Part shown: one piece after another, positions 8,553-17,543 of the stretch
How positions within the stretch are numbered: position 1 is the stretch's first letter
Layout: the number at the start of each line of letters is the position of its first letter
Assembly (NCBI RefSeq): GCF_005887555.1
Contig: NZ_VCIA01000001.1
Span: forward strand, 248,001-312,000
DNA: 64,000 bases
Direction of reading: 5' to 3'
Origin: Lentibacillus cibarius
GTDB taxonomy: Bacteria > Bacillota > Bacilli > Bacillales > Amphibacillaceae
Made by a program: the position numbers and the translations under genes
Notes under the pieces: generated by a model
What the model was told of the DNA's origin: nothing
The model's input: the letters and a program-made list of their open reading frames with translations, nothing else
Databases searched by the model: none

Positions 8553-10039
8553 GTTAGTACATCCTTTATTCGGTCTTCCATCACCTTACGCGCTACCTTC
8601 CCACCGCCTGTATAGACAAATGAATCAACCGTCACTACTTTTTTCGGAATTTTATAAGTTGCCAAAAACTCAGAACAATATTTTCTCAAACTAACAGAGG
8701 AAAGTTTCCTTTCACCTTTCCAGGAAACAACAGCAACAACTCTCTCACCCCAGTGCATATCGGAAATGCCAAACACCATAGATTCCTTAATTTCCGAAAG
8801 TTGCTTAAGAACAGTTTCCACTTCTTCAGGAAAAACATTTAACCCGCCCGTAATAATCATGTTCTTCTTTCGTCCGCTTAGATATAATTTATTATTTTCA
8901 TCCAGATAGCCATAATCTCCTAATAAAAGCCAGCCATCATGAAAAACAGCTTTAGTCTCTTCAGGCATATGATCATAACCAGTGAATACCATCTCACTTT
9001 TTATCTTTAGTTGTCCGACTTCCCCTCTATCGCGCTCCCATCCATTTTCATTACATACAGAGATTTCAACACCAGGAAAAGGTTTCCCTGCAGAATGTAA
9101 GTCGGTTTCTTCTGATACAGTAAGATAGCTAATATAACTTGCCTCCGAGGTACCATAGAACTCAAATAACTTTGTTTTGCCAAATCGTTTAATAGCCTGC
9201 TTCTTCATAGCTGCAGTCCACTTCGAACCCGAACTGATTAATCCCTTAATATCCGCTTCATTTATTGTACTCTCGATTAATGATTGAATCATCGTAGGAA
9301 CAACAAATAAAATAACCTCTTTGTACTGATTGCATATAGCAGCCACTTTTTCCGCATTGAATTTTGAAACCACATGAAACGTGCCGCCTAGATATAAACT
9401 CTGTATGAGCACAAACAGTGACAAAGAATGAGCAAAGGAACCCGGCGCTATAAAATGATCGTTCTCTTTAAACCTGAATATGTCTATACCTGATTCAAAA
9501 CTTTTAATCCATGATTGGTGACTTCGCATAAACCCTTTTGGTTTCCCGGTTGTTCCAGAGGTATAGCCTATGAATAACATTTCATTCGTTTCCATGACAG
9601 TGTCTTCTTTTTGTGAAGCTACCCATGTACTATAGGAAGTGATATCCTTATCTTCTTGAAAAGAAATCTTTGTTTGCATGGTTTTATCAGGGATTTTCAT
9701 AAGCTTATATTTGTCCCCAAAAAGAAGTGAAGGATTGTTATTGTCTAATACTTGAATCATTTCTTTTTGACTCCATTTGGGATCAAGCACCACTGGGATA
9801 CAGCCGGCATAGATTGCACCAAGGAATACTTCCGCATACTCTATACAATTATTGGACATAATCACAACTCTGTCATTTACTCCTTTATTTTTCTTTAACC
9901 CACAGGAAACTTTTCTCACTTGATGAAGAAGATCGGCATATGTACATGTTTTCCCTCTTTCACAAATCGCAATTTTGTCAGGTGATTTTTTTGCTTGTTG
10001 AATAATAGCATCCATTACATTCCATGATTTCATTTGCAT
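8549..10039 (-). CDS. yhfT: AMP-forming acyl-CoA ligase, YhfT-like
   Basis: A 496-residue adenylate-forming enzyme with the AMP-binding motif YTSGTTGKPKGFM (about residue 172), EFYGTSEASYISYL, the hinge motif YLSGRKKNMIITGG and C-terminal catalytic Lys in GGGKVARKV. It activates a carboxylic acid to the CoA ester through an acyl-AMP. AAGGAG lies 8 nt before the ATG. It follows bioY by 2 nt and overlaps the thiolase gene. In a biotin-regulated operon a fatty or dicarboxylic acid feeding pimeloyl-CoA-like intermediates is a reasonable but untested guess. Confidence 0.87.
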   Translation of the reverse strand: MQMKSWNVMDAIIQQAKKSPDKIAICERGKTCTYADLLHQVRKVSCGLKKNKGVNDRVVIMSNNCIEYAEVFLGAIYAGCIPVVLDPKWSQKEMIQVLDNNNPSLLFGDKYKLMKIPDKTMQTKISFQEDKDITSYSTWVASQKEDTVMETNEMLFIGYTSGTTGKPKGFMRSHQSWIKSFESGIDIFRFKENDHFIAPGSFAHSLSLFVLIQSLYLGGTFHVVSKFNAEKVAAICNQYKEVILFVVPTMIQSLIESTINEADIKGLISSGSKWTAAMKKQAIKRFGKTKLFEFYGTSEASYISYLTVSEETDLHSAGKPFPGVEISVCNENGWERDRGEVGQLKIKSEMVFTGYDHMPEETKAVFHDGWLLLGDYGYLDENNKLYLSGRKKNMIITGGLNVFPEEVETVLKQLSEIKESMVFGISDMHWGERVVAVVSWKGERKLSSVSLRKYCSEFLATYKIPKKVVTVDSFVYTGGGKVARKVMEDRIKDVLT

Positions 10040-10041
10040 AC

Positions 10042-10596
10042 TTACACTCCTTGGGTTTTCTCTTCAATTGGACTGACCGAATTTAATTGCACTGCAATGA
10101 AAGCAGCAATAACTGCTTTCAGGCAGTCCCCGGGCAGAAACACCGTTGCGCCAACAAGCCCTGCCCATACAGAAGTACCTGTAATAATTGCCATAACAGG
10201 CGCACCAATTAAACTGACAAGTATCACACCAAAAAAAATGTTAATAGCAATTACCTTCCACACAGCTAATTTACTCCAAATCTTTTCAACAAAGTAACCA
10301 ATTAGATAAGCTGCAATTGGCCAGCTGAGAATATAACCGGCAGAAGGACCGACCAGCACAGAAAAACCTCCACGTCCACCTGTTAACAGCGGTAAGCCAA
10401 TCGCAATTAAAACAATAAATAACACTAAACTTAGCGCTCCCATTTTCCTTCCTAAAAAGCAGCCTGCCAGCATGACACCCAAAGTTTGTGCAGTAATTGG
10501 CACAGGAATAAATCCTAGCGGAATCGGTGGAATTATACCCAGCACACCAATCAACGCGGCAAATAACGCTATGTAAACCATTTCTTTTGTAGACAT
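10042..10596 (-). CDS. bioY: Biotin transporter substrate-binding component BioY
   Basis: A 184-residue, six-helix ECF S component. Family marks include IPVPITAQTLGVMLAGCFLG, the glycine-rich GGRGGFSVLVGPSAGYILSW and the C-terminal FLPGDCLKA. I chose the ATG at 10596, 5 nt after a GGGGGAG site, not the in-frame ATG at 10611 that contains that site. It is the first gene of an eight-gene unit and lies just downstream of a perfect BirA-type inverted repeat, so expression should fall when biotin is plentiful. This is one of two bioY genes in the window. Confidence 0.93.
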   Translation of the reverse strand: MSTKEMVYIALFAALIGVLGIIPPIPLGFIPVPITAQTLGVMLAGCFLGRKMGALSLVLFIVLIAIGLPLLTGGRGGFSVLVGPSAGYILSWPIAAYLIGYFVEKIWSKLAVWKVIAINIFFGVILVSLIGAPVMAIITGTSVWAGLVGATVFLPGDCLKAVIAAFIAVQLNSVSPIEEKTQGV

Positions 10597-10635
10597 ATCT
10601 TCTCCCCCCATTTAGAATATAAAAAGATACTATCT

Positions 10636-10664
10636 ATTGTATTTAGTAATCACCCATTTGTAAA
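10636..10664 (-). promoter_or_regulatory. Promoter of the bioY-ecfT operon
   Basis: On the minus strand TTTACA (10664-10659) and TACAAT (10641-10636) are separated by 17 nt, a good sigma-A pair. The -35 hexamer lies inside the right half of the BirA inverted repeat, so bound BirA would block RNA polymerase. Confidence 0.7.
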
Positions 10665-10695
10665 CCCATTATTTAATGTGGTTTACAAATGGGTG
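10651..10695. promoter_or_regulatory. BirA operator upstream of bioY
   Basis: A perfect 16-bp inverted repeat (CACCCATTTGTAAACC at 10651-10666, complement at 10680-10695) around a 13-nt AT-rich spacer. The core TTGTAAACC…GGTTTACAA matches the Gram-positive BirA box. The extra CACCCA flank makes the dyad unusually long. A second BirA box with core TTGTTAACC lies at 42935-42966. Confidence 0.88.
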
Positions 10696-10869
10696 TTATA
10701 AATGCTTTAGAAGACTCGTGAAAAACTACTGTTTTAATGGAGGTACACAGTGCCTGCTCCTACATGCAGTCCGGCCCTCTGCTGTTGGCACGGTCTAGCA
10801 TCAGCGAAGCCATGTTCACGCTGAACACGCTTGTTCTGGATGTCCTAGTAGTTGCCGTCAAAGTGGGAT

Positions 10870-11603
10870 AAATTGATAAGTTGTTGGACTCTTGCCATGG
10901 CATGGTGTGCCAAGCGGAGTGGTCTAAACCCATAACTATGGTTATAGAAACGAGCTTCCGCAATCGGTTCAAGCACCTGTTTGAAGCTTTGTTGGATAAT
11001 GCGGTCCAATATACAAGGAATGCCAAGCGGTCTAAATTTTCCATTCCCTTTATCGATTCATTTTCGCCTGACTTTCTTGGGCCGGTAATTGTCGAGTTGC
11101 CTTCGGACTTCCATCAATAATTTTTTTCAGACCACTTTTTAATATCGTTAATCGTTTTCTTATCGGTTCCGGGCGTCCCGGAACCTTTATTTGATTTGAC
11201 AGTAGGATAGGCTAACAAAATATTTTCTCTAGAAGTTATGACATCATAAAGATGAGAAAAAGAATGATGTTTCAAGCTTTTGTCGTACAAATTTGTGAAA
11301 ATCTCGGTCATTTCATAGTAATCCCAATATCGCAAAGCTTGCACTGTGGCATCCCTCCATTTGGAGTGATGTTCCCACGTTCCTACCCGATTGGTGCAAT
11401 ACACGTTTGGAAAATAACCTTTCATTCCGCTAGACTTGGGGCTTTTCCTCCACTCCCATTACAGGAGGTTCATCAGTCATCCCCCTACCCTCACAAGGAT
11501 AAATGCCTTTCAGCTTAACTTTATAGCAACCGTTTTGGATGACAGTCCTTATTTCAACGTTCCTTGTTTTCCAAGTCCCTTACAACCTAGCTATCGCTAC
11601 TGA
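10870..11603 (-). mobile_element. Group II intron relic with truncated maturase
   Basis: Minus-strand relic related to the complete intron at 23314-25962. From 11425 to 11114 a 103-residue frame matches the N-terminus of its maturase (RDATVQALRYWDYYEMTEIF, PGTDKKTIND). Beyond 11114 the homology goes on in shifted frames (IIQQSF-, GFRPL-like parts) and stops near 10870, so the catalytic YADD region, X and HNH domains are missing. 11426-11603 corresponds to the intron region just upstream of the maturase start. The adjoining 10697-10869 is not intron-like and I cannot assign it. Confidence 0.8.
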
Positions 11604-12047
11604 ACGTGCAAGGAGGTTGATGAGTGGACCAGGGAAGGTAAGGTTCCGCCAAGGTATATCGGCGACTTGCGGCATGTAGATTACCGGAACGTGCTGAAAT
11701 ACAGTGTCAGGACAGGCTGCCATGGTTCGCATATGTCACATTTATTTAGTGATGCAGCGGATGTCATTGACTGGAAAGACGGGTTTGAGATAGTTGCCCC
11801 CGGTGTTTCCAAATGGGCTGCCATTCAAGTGCTTATTAGAGTGTTTGGCATTAATCCGGAAGAAACAGCAGCCATCGGTGACGGCCAGAACGATATCCAA
11901 ATGCTGCGTTATGCCGGAATCAGCGCCGCAATGGCAAATGCTGACCAAGAAGTGAAAGCGGCCGCAGATGTTACAACCGGTCATCATGAACAGGATGGTC
12001 TGGCTGAATTTATTGAAAAATACCTCGTTCAGTCATTTGTCGTCTGA
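11604..12047 (+). pseudogene. Cof-type HAD phosphatase, C-terminal fragment
   Basis: An open frame of about 147 residues matches the C-terminal half of class IIB HAD hydrolases: FEIVAPGVSKWAAIQ, then the Mg-binding motif IGDGQNDIQMLRYAG and ANADQEVKAAAD. Full-length family members are about 260-280 residues and begin with a DxDGT motif, absent here. The frame opens right at the edge of the intron relic (stop codon at 11601), with no ribosome site. I read it as an N-truncated remnant. Confidence 0.75.
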
Positions 12048-12509
12048 GGTGTGACTGAACTAAAAAACGATAAACGCGAAGAAATCATTTAGCAGATGAT
12101 CATTCCCATATAGGTGGTCCTCTTTGTACAACCTCCAATCATTCTCCCTAAACCGAACCACATCAGTCTAATCGTCATGATTGAATGCTATATTGCTAAT
12201 TATCATACCATTTGTATTAGATTCTTTGTTAAGCTAACGAGCGCAAGAATGGAATAATATACGACTTTTCTTGGCTTCTCAGGCCATTAAATACTATTGA
12301 TTATGACATCCAAGTTGAAGAAAAAAGGAGAGAATGCTATTTGATAAGTCTTTGCAGCCGGCGTTGATTTTAGGAGTTAACTTTACAAGCAATACCTTTG
12401 GATGTTGTAGATGATTTTGATATGATATACGATGTTAATGTTTTTTATCACTACCATTAAACGTGGAAAACGTTTGGAAAATACACAATAGACTCAGGAG
12501 TGAATAGAC
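12048..12509. other. Intergenic region, no clear gene
   Basis: 462 nt of AT-rich sequence. The only translation signal I see is AAGGAGAGA before an ATG at 12334 that opens a 26-residue frame (MLFDKSLQPALIL…) ending at 12414; I cannot assign it and it may be a remnant. No hairpin or operator stands out. Confidence 0.4.
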
Positions 12510-12869
12510 ATGCTGCTACAACATTTTTCCAATGGTTATGTCGCAAAAACCCTTTTTCAAAGCAGTTTGCCAAAGGTGCAAGATGATGACCAGGCTGCAA
12601 CGCAATTTAAAGAAGGCTTTAAATTGTCCAGAAAGACAATGAAGTTTGCAGGCCTTCTTGAATTGATTGGTTCCATATTTCTATTTATCTCAATAATATC
12701 CAAATCCGGGAAAAAATTTACGAGAATCGGTGCGCTAATGATCAATATTGTTCTTGGCGGCGCCATTTTCAAACACCTTGAAGCCGGACATGGCGTGGAT
12801 GGCTCAAAAAAGGCATTAAAATTGTTCGGTTTAAATACGCTTAATTTTATAGAAACCATGCGTAAATAA
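12510..12869 (+). CDS. DoxX-like small membrane protein
   Basis: A 119-residue protein with two or three hydrophobic helices (about 45-63 and 73-88). LLELIGSIFLFISI and RIGALMINIVLGGAIFKHLE resemble DoxX/DoxX-like membrane proteins, which are linked to redox or stress functions in some bacteria. AGGAGTG lies 8 nt before the ATG. It is monocistronic and followed by a hairpin terminator. Family assignment is tentative. Confidence 0.55.
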   Translation: MLLQHFSNGYVAKTLFQSSLPKVQDDDQAATQFKEGFKLSRKTMKFAGLLELIGSIFLFISIISKSGKKFTRIGALMINIVLGGAIFKHLEAGHGVDGSKKALKLFGLNTLNFIETMRK

Positions 12870-12890
12870 ACTATTCATAAGGATGCAGAA

Positions 12891-12925
12891 ATCACCTACT
12901 TGAACGAAATAAGTGGGTGATTTTT
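12891..12925 (+). terminator. Intrinsic terminator after the DoxX-like gene
   Basis: An 11-bp stem (ATCACCTACTT with AAGTGGGTGAT, one G-U pair) and 9-nt loop followed by TTTTTATT. Confidence 0.8.
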
Positions 12926-13108
12926 ATTGAATTCTATTCATTATACTTTCATCAATCAATCGAGCGCACTAATCGAATATGATACGTAAGCAAACTGAGT
13001 CTGATGCCGATTTAAAAAGTTCAGGGGGAACAGATTTCTTAATAGTAAATTTTGAATGGTATGTACTTCCTTTCGTGGCTCATCGGGGCCAAATAATGAA
13101 ATAATGTC

Positions 13109-13156
13109 TTGTGAAAATAGTGTGTTTATATGCTATAATTGGTACCAGGTAATAAT
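13109..13156 (+). promoter_or_regulatory. Promoter with FapR operator for fabH copy 1
   Basis: TTGTGA at 13109 and an extended -10 TGCTATAAT (hexamer 13134-13139, 19-nt spacer) run into ATTGGTACCAGGTAATAAT (13138-13156). That sequence matches most of the B. subtilis FapR site TTAGTACCTGATACTAA. The same box precedes the intact fabH at 27050-27068. FapR represses fatty acid synthesis genes unless malonyl-CoA is present, so this site makes biological sense. Confidence 0.75.
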
Positions 13157-13183
13157 ATTAACTCTTAATTTGAGGTGAATTAC

Positions 13184-14190
13184 ATGAAAGGGGCAAGGGT
13201 TACAGCTATTGGAAGCTATGTACCAGAGAAAAAACTAACAAATTTTGAACTTGAACAAATGGTTGAAACAAATAATGAGTGGATTGTCCAAAGAACTGGA
13301 ATTCAAGAACGCAGAATTAGCCGTCCCGATGAATTTACAAGCGATTTATGTGTATCTGCTGTAAAGGATTTAATGCACAGATATAATAAAAATATTGAAG
13401 ATGTTGATATGATTATTGTGGCAACAAGCACACCAGATTTTCCATTTCCATCAGTCTCAAGTATCATTCAAGACCGATTAAATATATCACAATCAGGGGC
13501 TGTGGATTTAAGTGCGGCTTGTGCAGGGTTTGTTTATGCGTTACATACAGCACATACCTATATCGCATCCGGACTTCACAAAAAGATACTTGTTATTGGT
13601 GCGGATACGCTATCAAAAATCACTGATTATACGGATAGAAGTACATGTATTTTATTTGGTGATGGGGCTGGTGCAGTTTTAGTTGAACAAGATGAACAAT
13701 CAAAAGATTTCATCGGATTCGATTTAGGAAGTGATGGAAAAGGGGCGCAACACGTATATCGTCTTGGACTTTCAAAAAAGGTCAATGGAATTGAGCTAAT
13801 CGATACTCAATATCTTGTTCAAAATGGCAGAGAGGTTTTTCGATGGGTTATAAGGAATATTCCTGATAGTATTAAACGAATTTTAGGAAACACGCAAACG
13901 AGTTTAGAAAATGTTGATTGGTTTATCCCCCACAGTGCTAACTTGCGAATGATAGAACCAATTTGCGAAAAGTTAGAATACCCGATGAAAAAAACACTAT
14001 ATAGCTTGGTCAAGTTTGGAAATACCTCGGCTGCAACTATTCCACTAGCTCTGGACCTTGGAATCCGTGAGGAATAGTTAAAAATGGAGAGAGAGTTCTT
14101 ATGCACGGTTTCGGATCCGGTTTGGTTTATGCAGGCCAACTTTTAGAGTTGAATTTTGACGAACAAATTAATAATCCTGCACCGTTGTAG
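13184..14190 (+). pseudogene. fabH: 3-oxoacyl-ACP synthase III (KAS III), broken near the C-terminus
   Basis: Start ATG at 13184 follows GAGGTG. The frame encodes KAS III with the active-site Cys in SAACAGF, GDGAGAVLVE, His in FIPHSANLRM and Asn in FGNTSAATIP. A TAG stop at 14075-14077 follows GIREE, whereas the intact copy continues KLHYDDTVILYGFGGGLTY. The missing end can be read in another frame (VLMHGFGSGLVYAGQLLE…, stop at 14188-14190), so at least one nonsense change and one frameshift are present. The lost strand contains the conserved GFGGGL loop that shapes the active site, so activity is doubtful. The start may still be translated as a 297-residue protein. Confidence 0.8.
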
Positions 14191-14242
14191 AATAAGATTG
14201 TGAAACAATATAAATTAACAGGCGCATTTACGGAACATCATA

Positions 14243-14285
14243 AGCCTAATTCCTCACTTAAAACACGGAGGGATTAGGCTTTTTA
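14243..14285 (+). terminator. Intrinsic terminator after fabH copy 1
   Basis: A 13-bp stem (AGCCTAATTCCTC with GAGGGATTAGGCT, one G-U pair) and a 12-nt loop followed by TTTTT. Confidence 0.85.
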
Positions 14286-14383
14286 TCTTCGAAGGCCCTT
14301 AATTTTATATAAATGGTAAATAGAGTTACAATCGTTGGTAAAAACATTCCAAAAGGGGTACATTCATATGACCATTTTAAAGA

Positions 14384-15448
14384 TTACGGTAACGATTCAC
14401 ACACTTTCCTATCTCCGTCCGTGCCATCCAATCGGTGCGGGTCTTGTTCGGGACCACCTGCTTTTTCATAAAACTCCTGTGCTGCAGCTTGCGTATCAAA
14501 GTCACTGCAGTCCCTATCAGGTCCGTTGGGATCAAACCCCGAAGACGCTCTTTCTGACTGCGGAGATTTGGTTGTATCTGTATCGCCTGCATCCTCCGGT
14601 TGAGAAACGTAACCATCCGATGTCACGTAACCCTCCATACTCCAAATTCCCAGCTGATTGTTCCGGGCAGAATCCTCAGCTTTTTGCAACGCCTCTTGAT
14701 GCGTGTACGGTGGATCATATACATATGCGTATCGGGCCAGCCCCTTTTTTAACAGCTGCTTATTAAAATTCTTGCCGTCATCCCAAATATAACCGAGTAG
14801 CCTGTCGTAATGGTCACGTTTCGGCCCATCAAATTCAATATAAACTGTTTCGCCTTGTTCCAATTTCTCTTTGGCAAAATTCGATGCTTCTGGACCAAAC
14901 GGTTGAACCGGTTTTGACGGATGAACAGTTTCCGGTGTATCAACAAGAAGCAGTCGAACGTCCTCAACAGATCCATTATAATTGATTTCTATCGTATCAC
15001 CGTCCACCACCCGATTTATTGTTGCCTTTTCAGCGTGATCAGGGGCGCCTTGGCGCACCTGCTTCTTTTCTTTATTCCGATTACTGTTTGGTTGTTCATT
15101 TGAACTTTCATTTTCTTTGTTGCTTTTGACCTCGGATTGGGCTTCATTTGGTTCTTTAGCTTCAATGTCTTGATTAACATTATTCGATTTCTCCATTTGA
15201 ACCGCTTGTGTTTCTTCTTTTTGCTCTTTAGATTCAGTGTTTTCTGCTGAGCAGCCGATCAATGTAAAACCAATAATCATAACCAGTGGGATAAGTTTGA
15301 TTGCTACCTGTTTCTTCACCAAGATAAACGCTGCCAACATTATAAAGCTAATCAATAATATGGTTTCCAATATGCTATGAATCCCCCTAACTACTAACAT
15401 ACATTTTTGAATTAGGTTTACACTATTACACTGATTCAGTACATCCAT
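14384..15448 (-). CDS. Exported thermonuclease-like protein with Excalibur domain
   Basis: Up to 354 residues. An Asn/Glu-rich linker separates the N-terminal membrane segment from a staphylococcal-nuclease domain: VVDGDTIEINY, VRLLLVDTPE (Arg and Asp of the SNase active site), and DHYDRLLGYIW. The C-terminus is an Excalibur calcium-binding motif (DCSDFDTQAAAQEFYEKAGG … LDGTDGDRKVCE). A lipobox-like LIGCS follows a Lys-rich hydrophobic stretch at about residues 48-71, so a downstream start near GTG AAG AAA may give a standard lipoprotein; no strong ribosome site decides this. It would be a cell-surface nuclease. Similar proteins are common near Bacillus DNA-uptake or mobile-element genes. Confidence 0.8.
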   Translation of the reverse strand: MDVLNQCNSVNLIQKCMLVVRGIHSILETILLISFIMLAAFILVKKQVAIKLIPLVMIIGFTLIGCSAENTESKEQKEETQAVQMEKSNNVNQDIEAKEPNEAQSEVKSNKENESSNEQPNSNRNKEKKQVRQGAPDHAEKATINRVVDGDTIEINYNGSVEDVRLLLVDTPETVHPSKPVQPFGPEASNFAKEKLEQGETVYIEFDGPKRDHYDRLLGYIWDDGKNFNKQLLKKGLARYAYVYDPPYTHQEALQKAEDSARNNQLGIWSMEGYVTSDGYVSQPEDAGDTDTTKSPQSERASSGFDPNGPDRDCSDFDTQAAAQEFYEKAGGPEQDPHRLDGTDGDRKVCESLP

Positions 15449-15484
15449 TCAGGATTAAAATACTATTAATCTCTCACAATAACA

Positions 15485-15518
15485 AAAAACATCGCACAGA
15501 TTACACTACATGCGATGT
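15485..15518 (-). terminator. Terminator of the recombination operon
   Basis: On the minus strand ACATCGCA pairs with TGCGATGT around a 14-nt loop and is followed by TTTTTTGTT. The 5' arm lies within the last codons of the PD-(D/E)XK gene. Confidence 0.75.
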
Positions 15519-16220
15519 TAAGACATTACTATTATTTTTCAAACATTCCCAAGCGAATGGACAATGACGGCATAACTTTGAAGGATGGGCTGGAAATAGC
15601 ATTCCAGCATTATCGGGATGCCTTTTTAATAAAGCTAGTCTACCATTTATCTCATTGGCAGTATCTAATGCCCATTGCTTTGCTTGTTCCATGTCTTCTG
15701 GTGTGAACACATGGCTTCGTTCTTGACGAAAACGTAAAAAGTAATAACTACCCTCTACACTTTGTAGTCCTTTTAATTGACTGACTGCCCAAGCATAAAG
15801 GGCTAACTGGTGATTATCCAGTGTCTTATAAGGAACACGATTCGTTTTCCAATCCGTAATTCTGCCATTGGGCTGAATCAAATCAATGAATCCTTGTAGC
15901 TGCGGTGCATTGGCCTCGTCTGCCAACTCCAACTTAAAATACGTTTCGGTGTCCCCCATACCTTGATGGATTGGCGCTTTTAGCACTAAATTATCTATTT
16001 CCGACTGCGTTAATTTTTCATAAAAATTAGCCTCTGCATAACCGTTTAATACCGCTTCACGATGAGGTATGCCATTAATTTTATCCTCAATTGCCTTATG
16101 AACGGCTTTTCCTAGAGCAAGTGGCTGTGTCATTGGTTCGTCTTTTTCAAGTACATACTTGTTATAAAACCGATACGGGCATTGTTTATATAGGTTTAAC
16201 CGACTGAACGAAAAGATCAT
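15501..16220 (-). CDS. PD-(D/E)XK nuclease family protein (RecB/Cas4-like)
   Basis: A 239-residue nuclease. I chose ATG 16220, preceded by AGGTGA, over an upstream GTG. Residues near the N-terminus read FSFSRLNLYKQCPYRFY (first Cys) and LGKAVHKAIED (active-site His). QGFIDLIQPNGRITDWKT is the catalytic D-x(n)-D-x-K core. CRHCPFAWEC near the C-terminus gives three more Cys, so a 4Fe-4S cluster as in Cas4/AddB is likely. No CRISPR genes are nearby. Its operon partners (SSB, Bet/RecT) point to single-strand annealing recombination, where it may play the exonuclease part. Confidence 0.82.
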   Translation of the reverse strand: MIFSFSRLNLYKQCPYRFYNKYVLEKDEPMTQPLALGKAVHKAIEDKINGIPHREAVLNGYAEANFYEKLTQSEIDNLVLKAPIHQGMGDTETYFKLELADEANAPQLQGFIDLIQPNGRITDWKTNRVPYKTLDNHQLALYAWAVSQLKGLQSVEGSYYFLRFRQERSHVFTPEDMEQAKQWALDTANEINGRLALLKRHPDNAGMLFPAHPSKLCRHCPFAWECLKNNSNVLTSHVV

Positions 16221-16296
16221 CGTTTCACCTGCTTTCTTCATGTTTTTAAAAAAAGAGAGATGAGCCCATGCCATCTCCCTTCCTAGCCGTATTTAT

Positions 16297-16713
16297 TTAG
16301 AATGGCAAATCCTTATCATCCACTTCAACGGGTTGCCCCTGGAACGGGTTAGGCTGCCCTGACGATTGATTAGACGGACTACCTTTTCCCTGTGATGTTT
16401 TGGAATCCAAAAATTCTACTTGGTCACCAACGATTTCGGTCATGAACACAGGCTTTCCATCCTGTCCTTCAAAGGAACGTGTTTGAATGCGACCAGTGAC
16501 ACCAACCCGTGACCCCTTTTTGCAGAACTGTGCGGTGTTTTCCGCAAGTTTGCGCCATACCTGACAGCGAATGAAGTCAGCTTCACGGTCTCCGTTTTTA
16601 TTGGTGAAGGGACGATTAACTGCCAATGTGAAAGTGGCAACTGCCACACCATTCTGCGTATATTTCATGTCTACATCTTTGGTCATGCGTCCAATTAATT
16701 GTGTGTTATTCAT
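16297..16713 (-). CDS. ssb: Single-stranded DNA-binding protein
   Basis: A 138-residue SSB: N-terminal OB fold with [25 protein letters not shown] and [18 protein letters not shown], a Gly/Gln/Pro-rich linker and the acidic protein-docking tip [14 protein letters not shown] precedes the ATG. Shorter than the housekeeping SSB, as in plasmid and phage copies. It lies between an annealing protein and a nuclease in one unit, where it would coat single strands during transfer or repair. Confidence 0.93.
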   Translation of the reverse strand: MNNTQLIGRMTKDVDMKYTQNGVAVATFTLAVNRPFTNKNGDREADFIRCQVWRKLAENTAQFCKKGSRVGVTGRIQTRSFEGQDGKPVFMTEIVGDQVEFLDSKTSQGKGSPSNQSSGQPNPFQGQPVEVDDKDLPF

Positions 16714-16775
16714 CGTATGAAACTCCTTTATTGTTGAATTTTATCATCTTGCTTGCTATGCTGATTCAAGCAAGA

Positions 16776-17543
16776 TTAACCCCCTATAGGGACACCTTCC
16801 GTTATTGGAACGTGTCCTTTTTTATGCTCGGTTTTTCGTAAGTATTGCAAAAACACAATATTGACGAAAAGTGTATCCATATCAAAATCAATCGTTTCTA
16901 AACAAGTACCCCAGGCAAGGCGTCCCAAAATGGTACCTTCCACAGCCCATTTTTTTGGGCCTTGTTCCTGTCCTTTTAAATACTCGTCCTGAATACGGTT
17001 ATACATATTTGGAATCGTGGCATGCCAACATTTGTATATCAACCACACGAGCAATTCTTGTTGCCGTTTTTGCTGATTTTCCAAATGGGCAATACAGAGG
17101 AAAATCGCATAGTGCAATGCTAATTTTTCATGTGTGTATTGCTTCCAATCGTTTAATATTTGCCTTTTATGCATTTGAAACTGCCTAAAATCGTTGCGCT
17201 TGTATTCTTTCCAGCCAATCCGTTCCAGCTGATACGGTGTCAGTCGGTAGGCCGGATGAAGTGATTGACGGCATGTACCGAAATAGTTTTGCTTGATCTC
17301 TTGGTATGGTTTGCCGCTTAACTGCACTTCAAAGTCAAGAACGCCTCCTGCCTTTTTGCAGTACCAGCACTTGTACAGCTGCTCTTCTGTATTTAAAGAA
17401 AGATAGAATTTCCTTCGTTTACCGGCATCCTCTTTGCAAAAGGGGCATTTGGCCAAACTTTCTTTTTTCCCGAACGATTTCGACTGGAACTGAAGATCAT
17501 ATTTTTGTGCAACATCAAGAATATTTGGCAACATGGGCATCAC
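16776..17543 (-). CDS. CHC2-type zinc-finger protein, primase-like N-terminus
   Basis: Up to 255 residues. CPFC (about residue 33) and CWYC (about residue 59) form a CHC2-like zinc ribbon such as that of DnaG primases; no primase catalytic (TOPRIM) motif follows. The rest is basic and of unknown fold. The start overlaps the bet gene stop by 4 nt; the ATG at 17534 is an alternative. Related proteins occur in plasmid and conjugative-element replication-recombination modules. A role in priming or DNA recognition is inferred. Confidence 0.55.
   Translation of the reverse strand: MMPMLPNILDVAQKYDLQFQSKSFGKKESLAKCPFCKEDAGKRRKFYLSLNTEEQLYKCWYCKKAGGVLDFEVQLSGKPYQEIKQNYFGTCRQSLHPAYRLTPYQLERIGWKEYKRNDFRQFQMHKRQILNDWKQYTHEKLALHYAIFLCIAHLENQQKRQQELLVWLIYKCWHATIPNMYNRIQDEYLKGQEQGPKKWAVEGTILGRLAWGTCLETIDFDMDTLFVNIVFLQYLRKTEHKKGHVPITEGVPIGG

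Noticed and set aside
10760..11044. Minus-strand frame of 94 codons
   Set aside because: Its first half lies in frame-shifted maturase relic and the rest has no family or ribosome site.
14335..14766. Plus-strand frame of 143 codons with a fair ribosome site
   Set aside because: It is antisense to the Excalibur/nuclease gene, whose motifs are clear.
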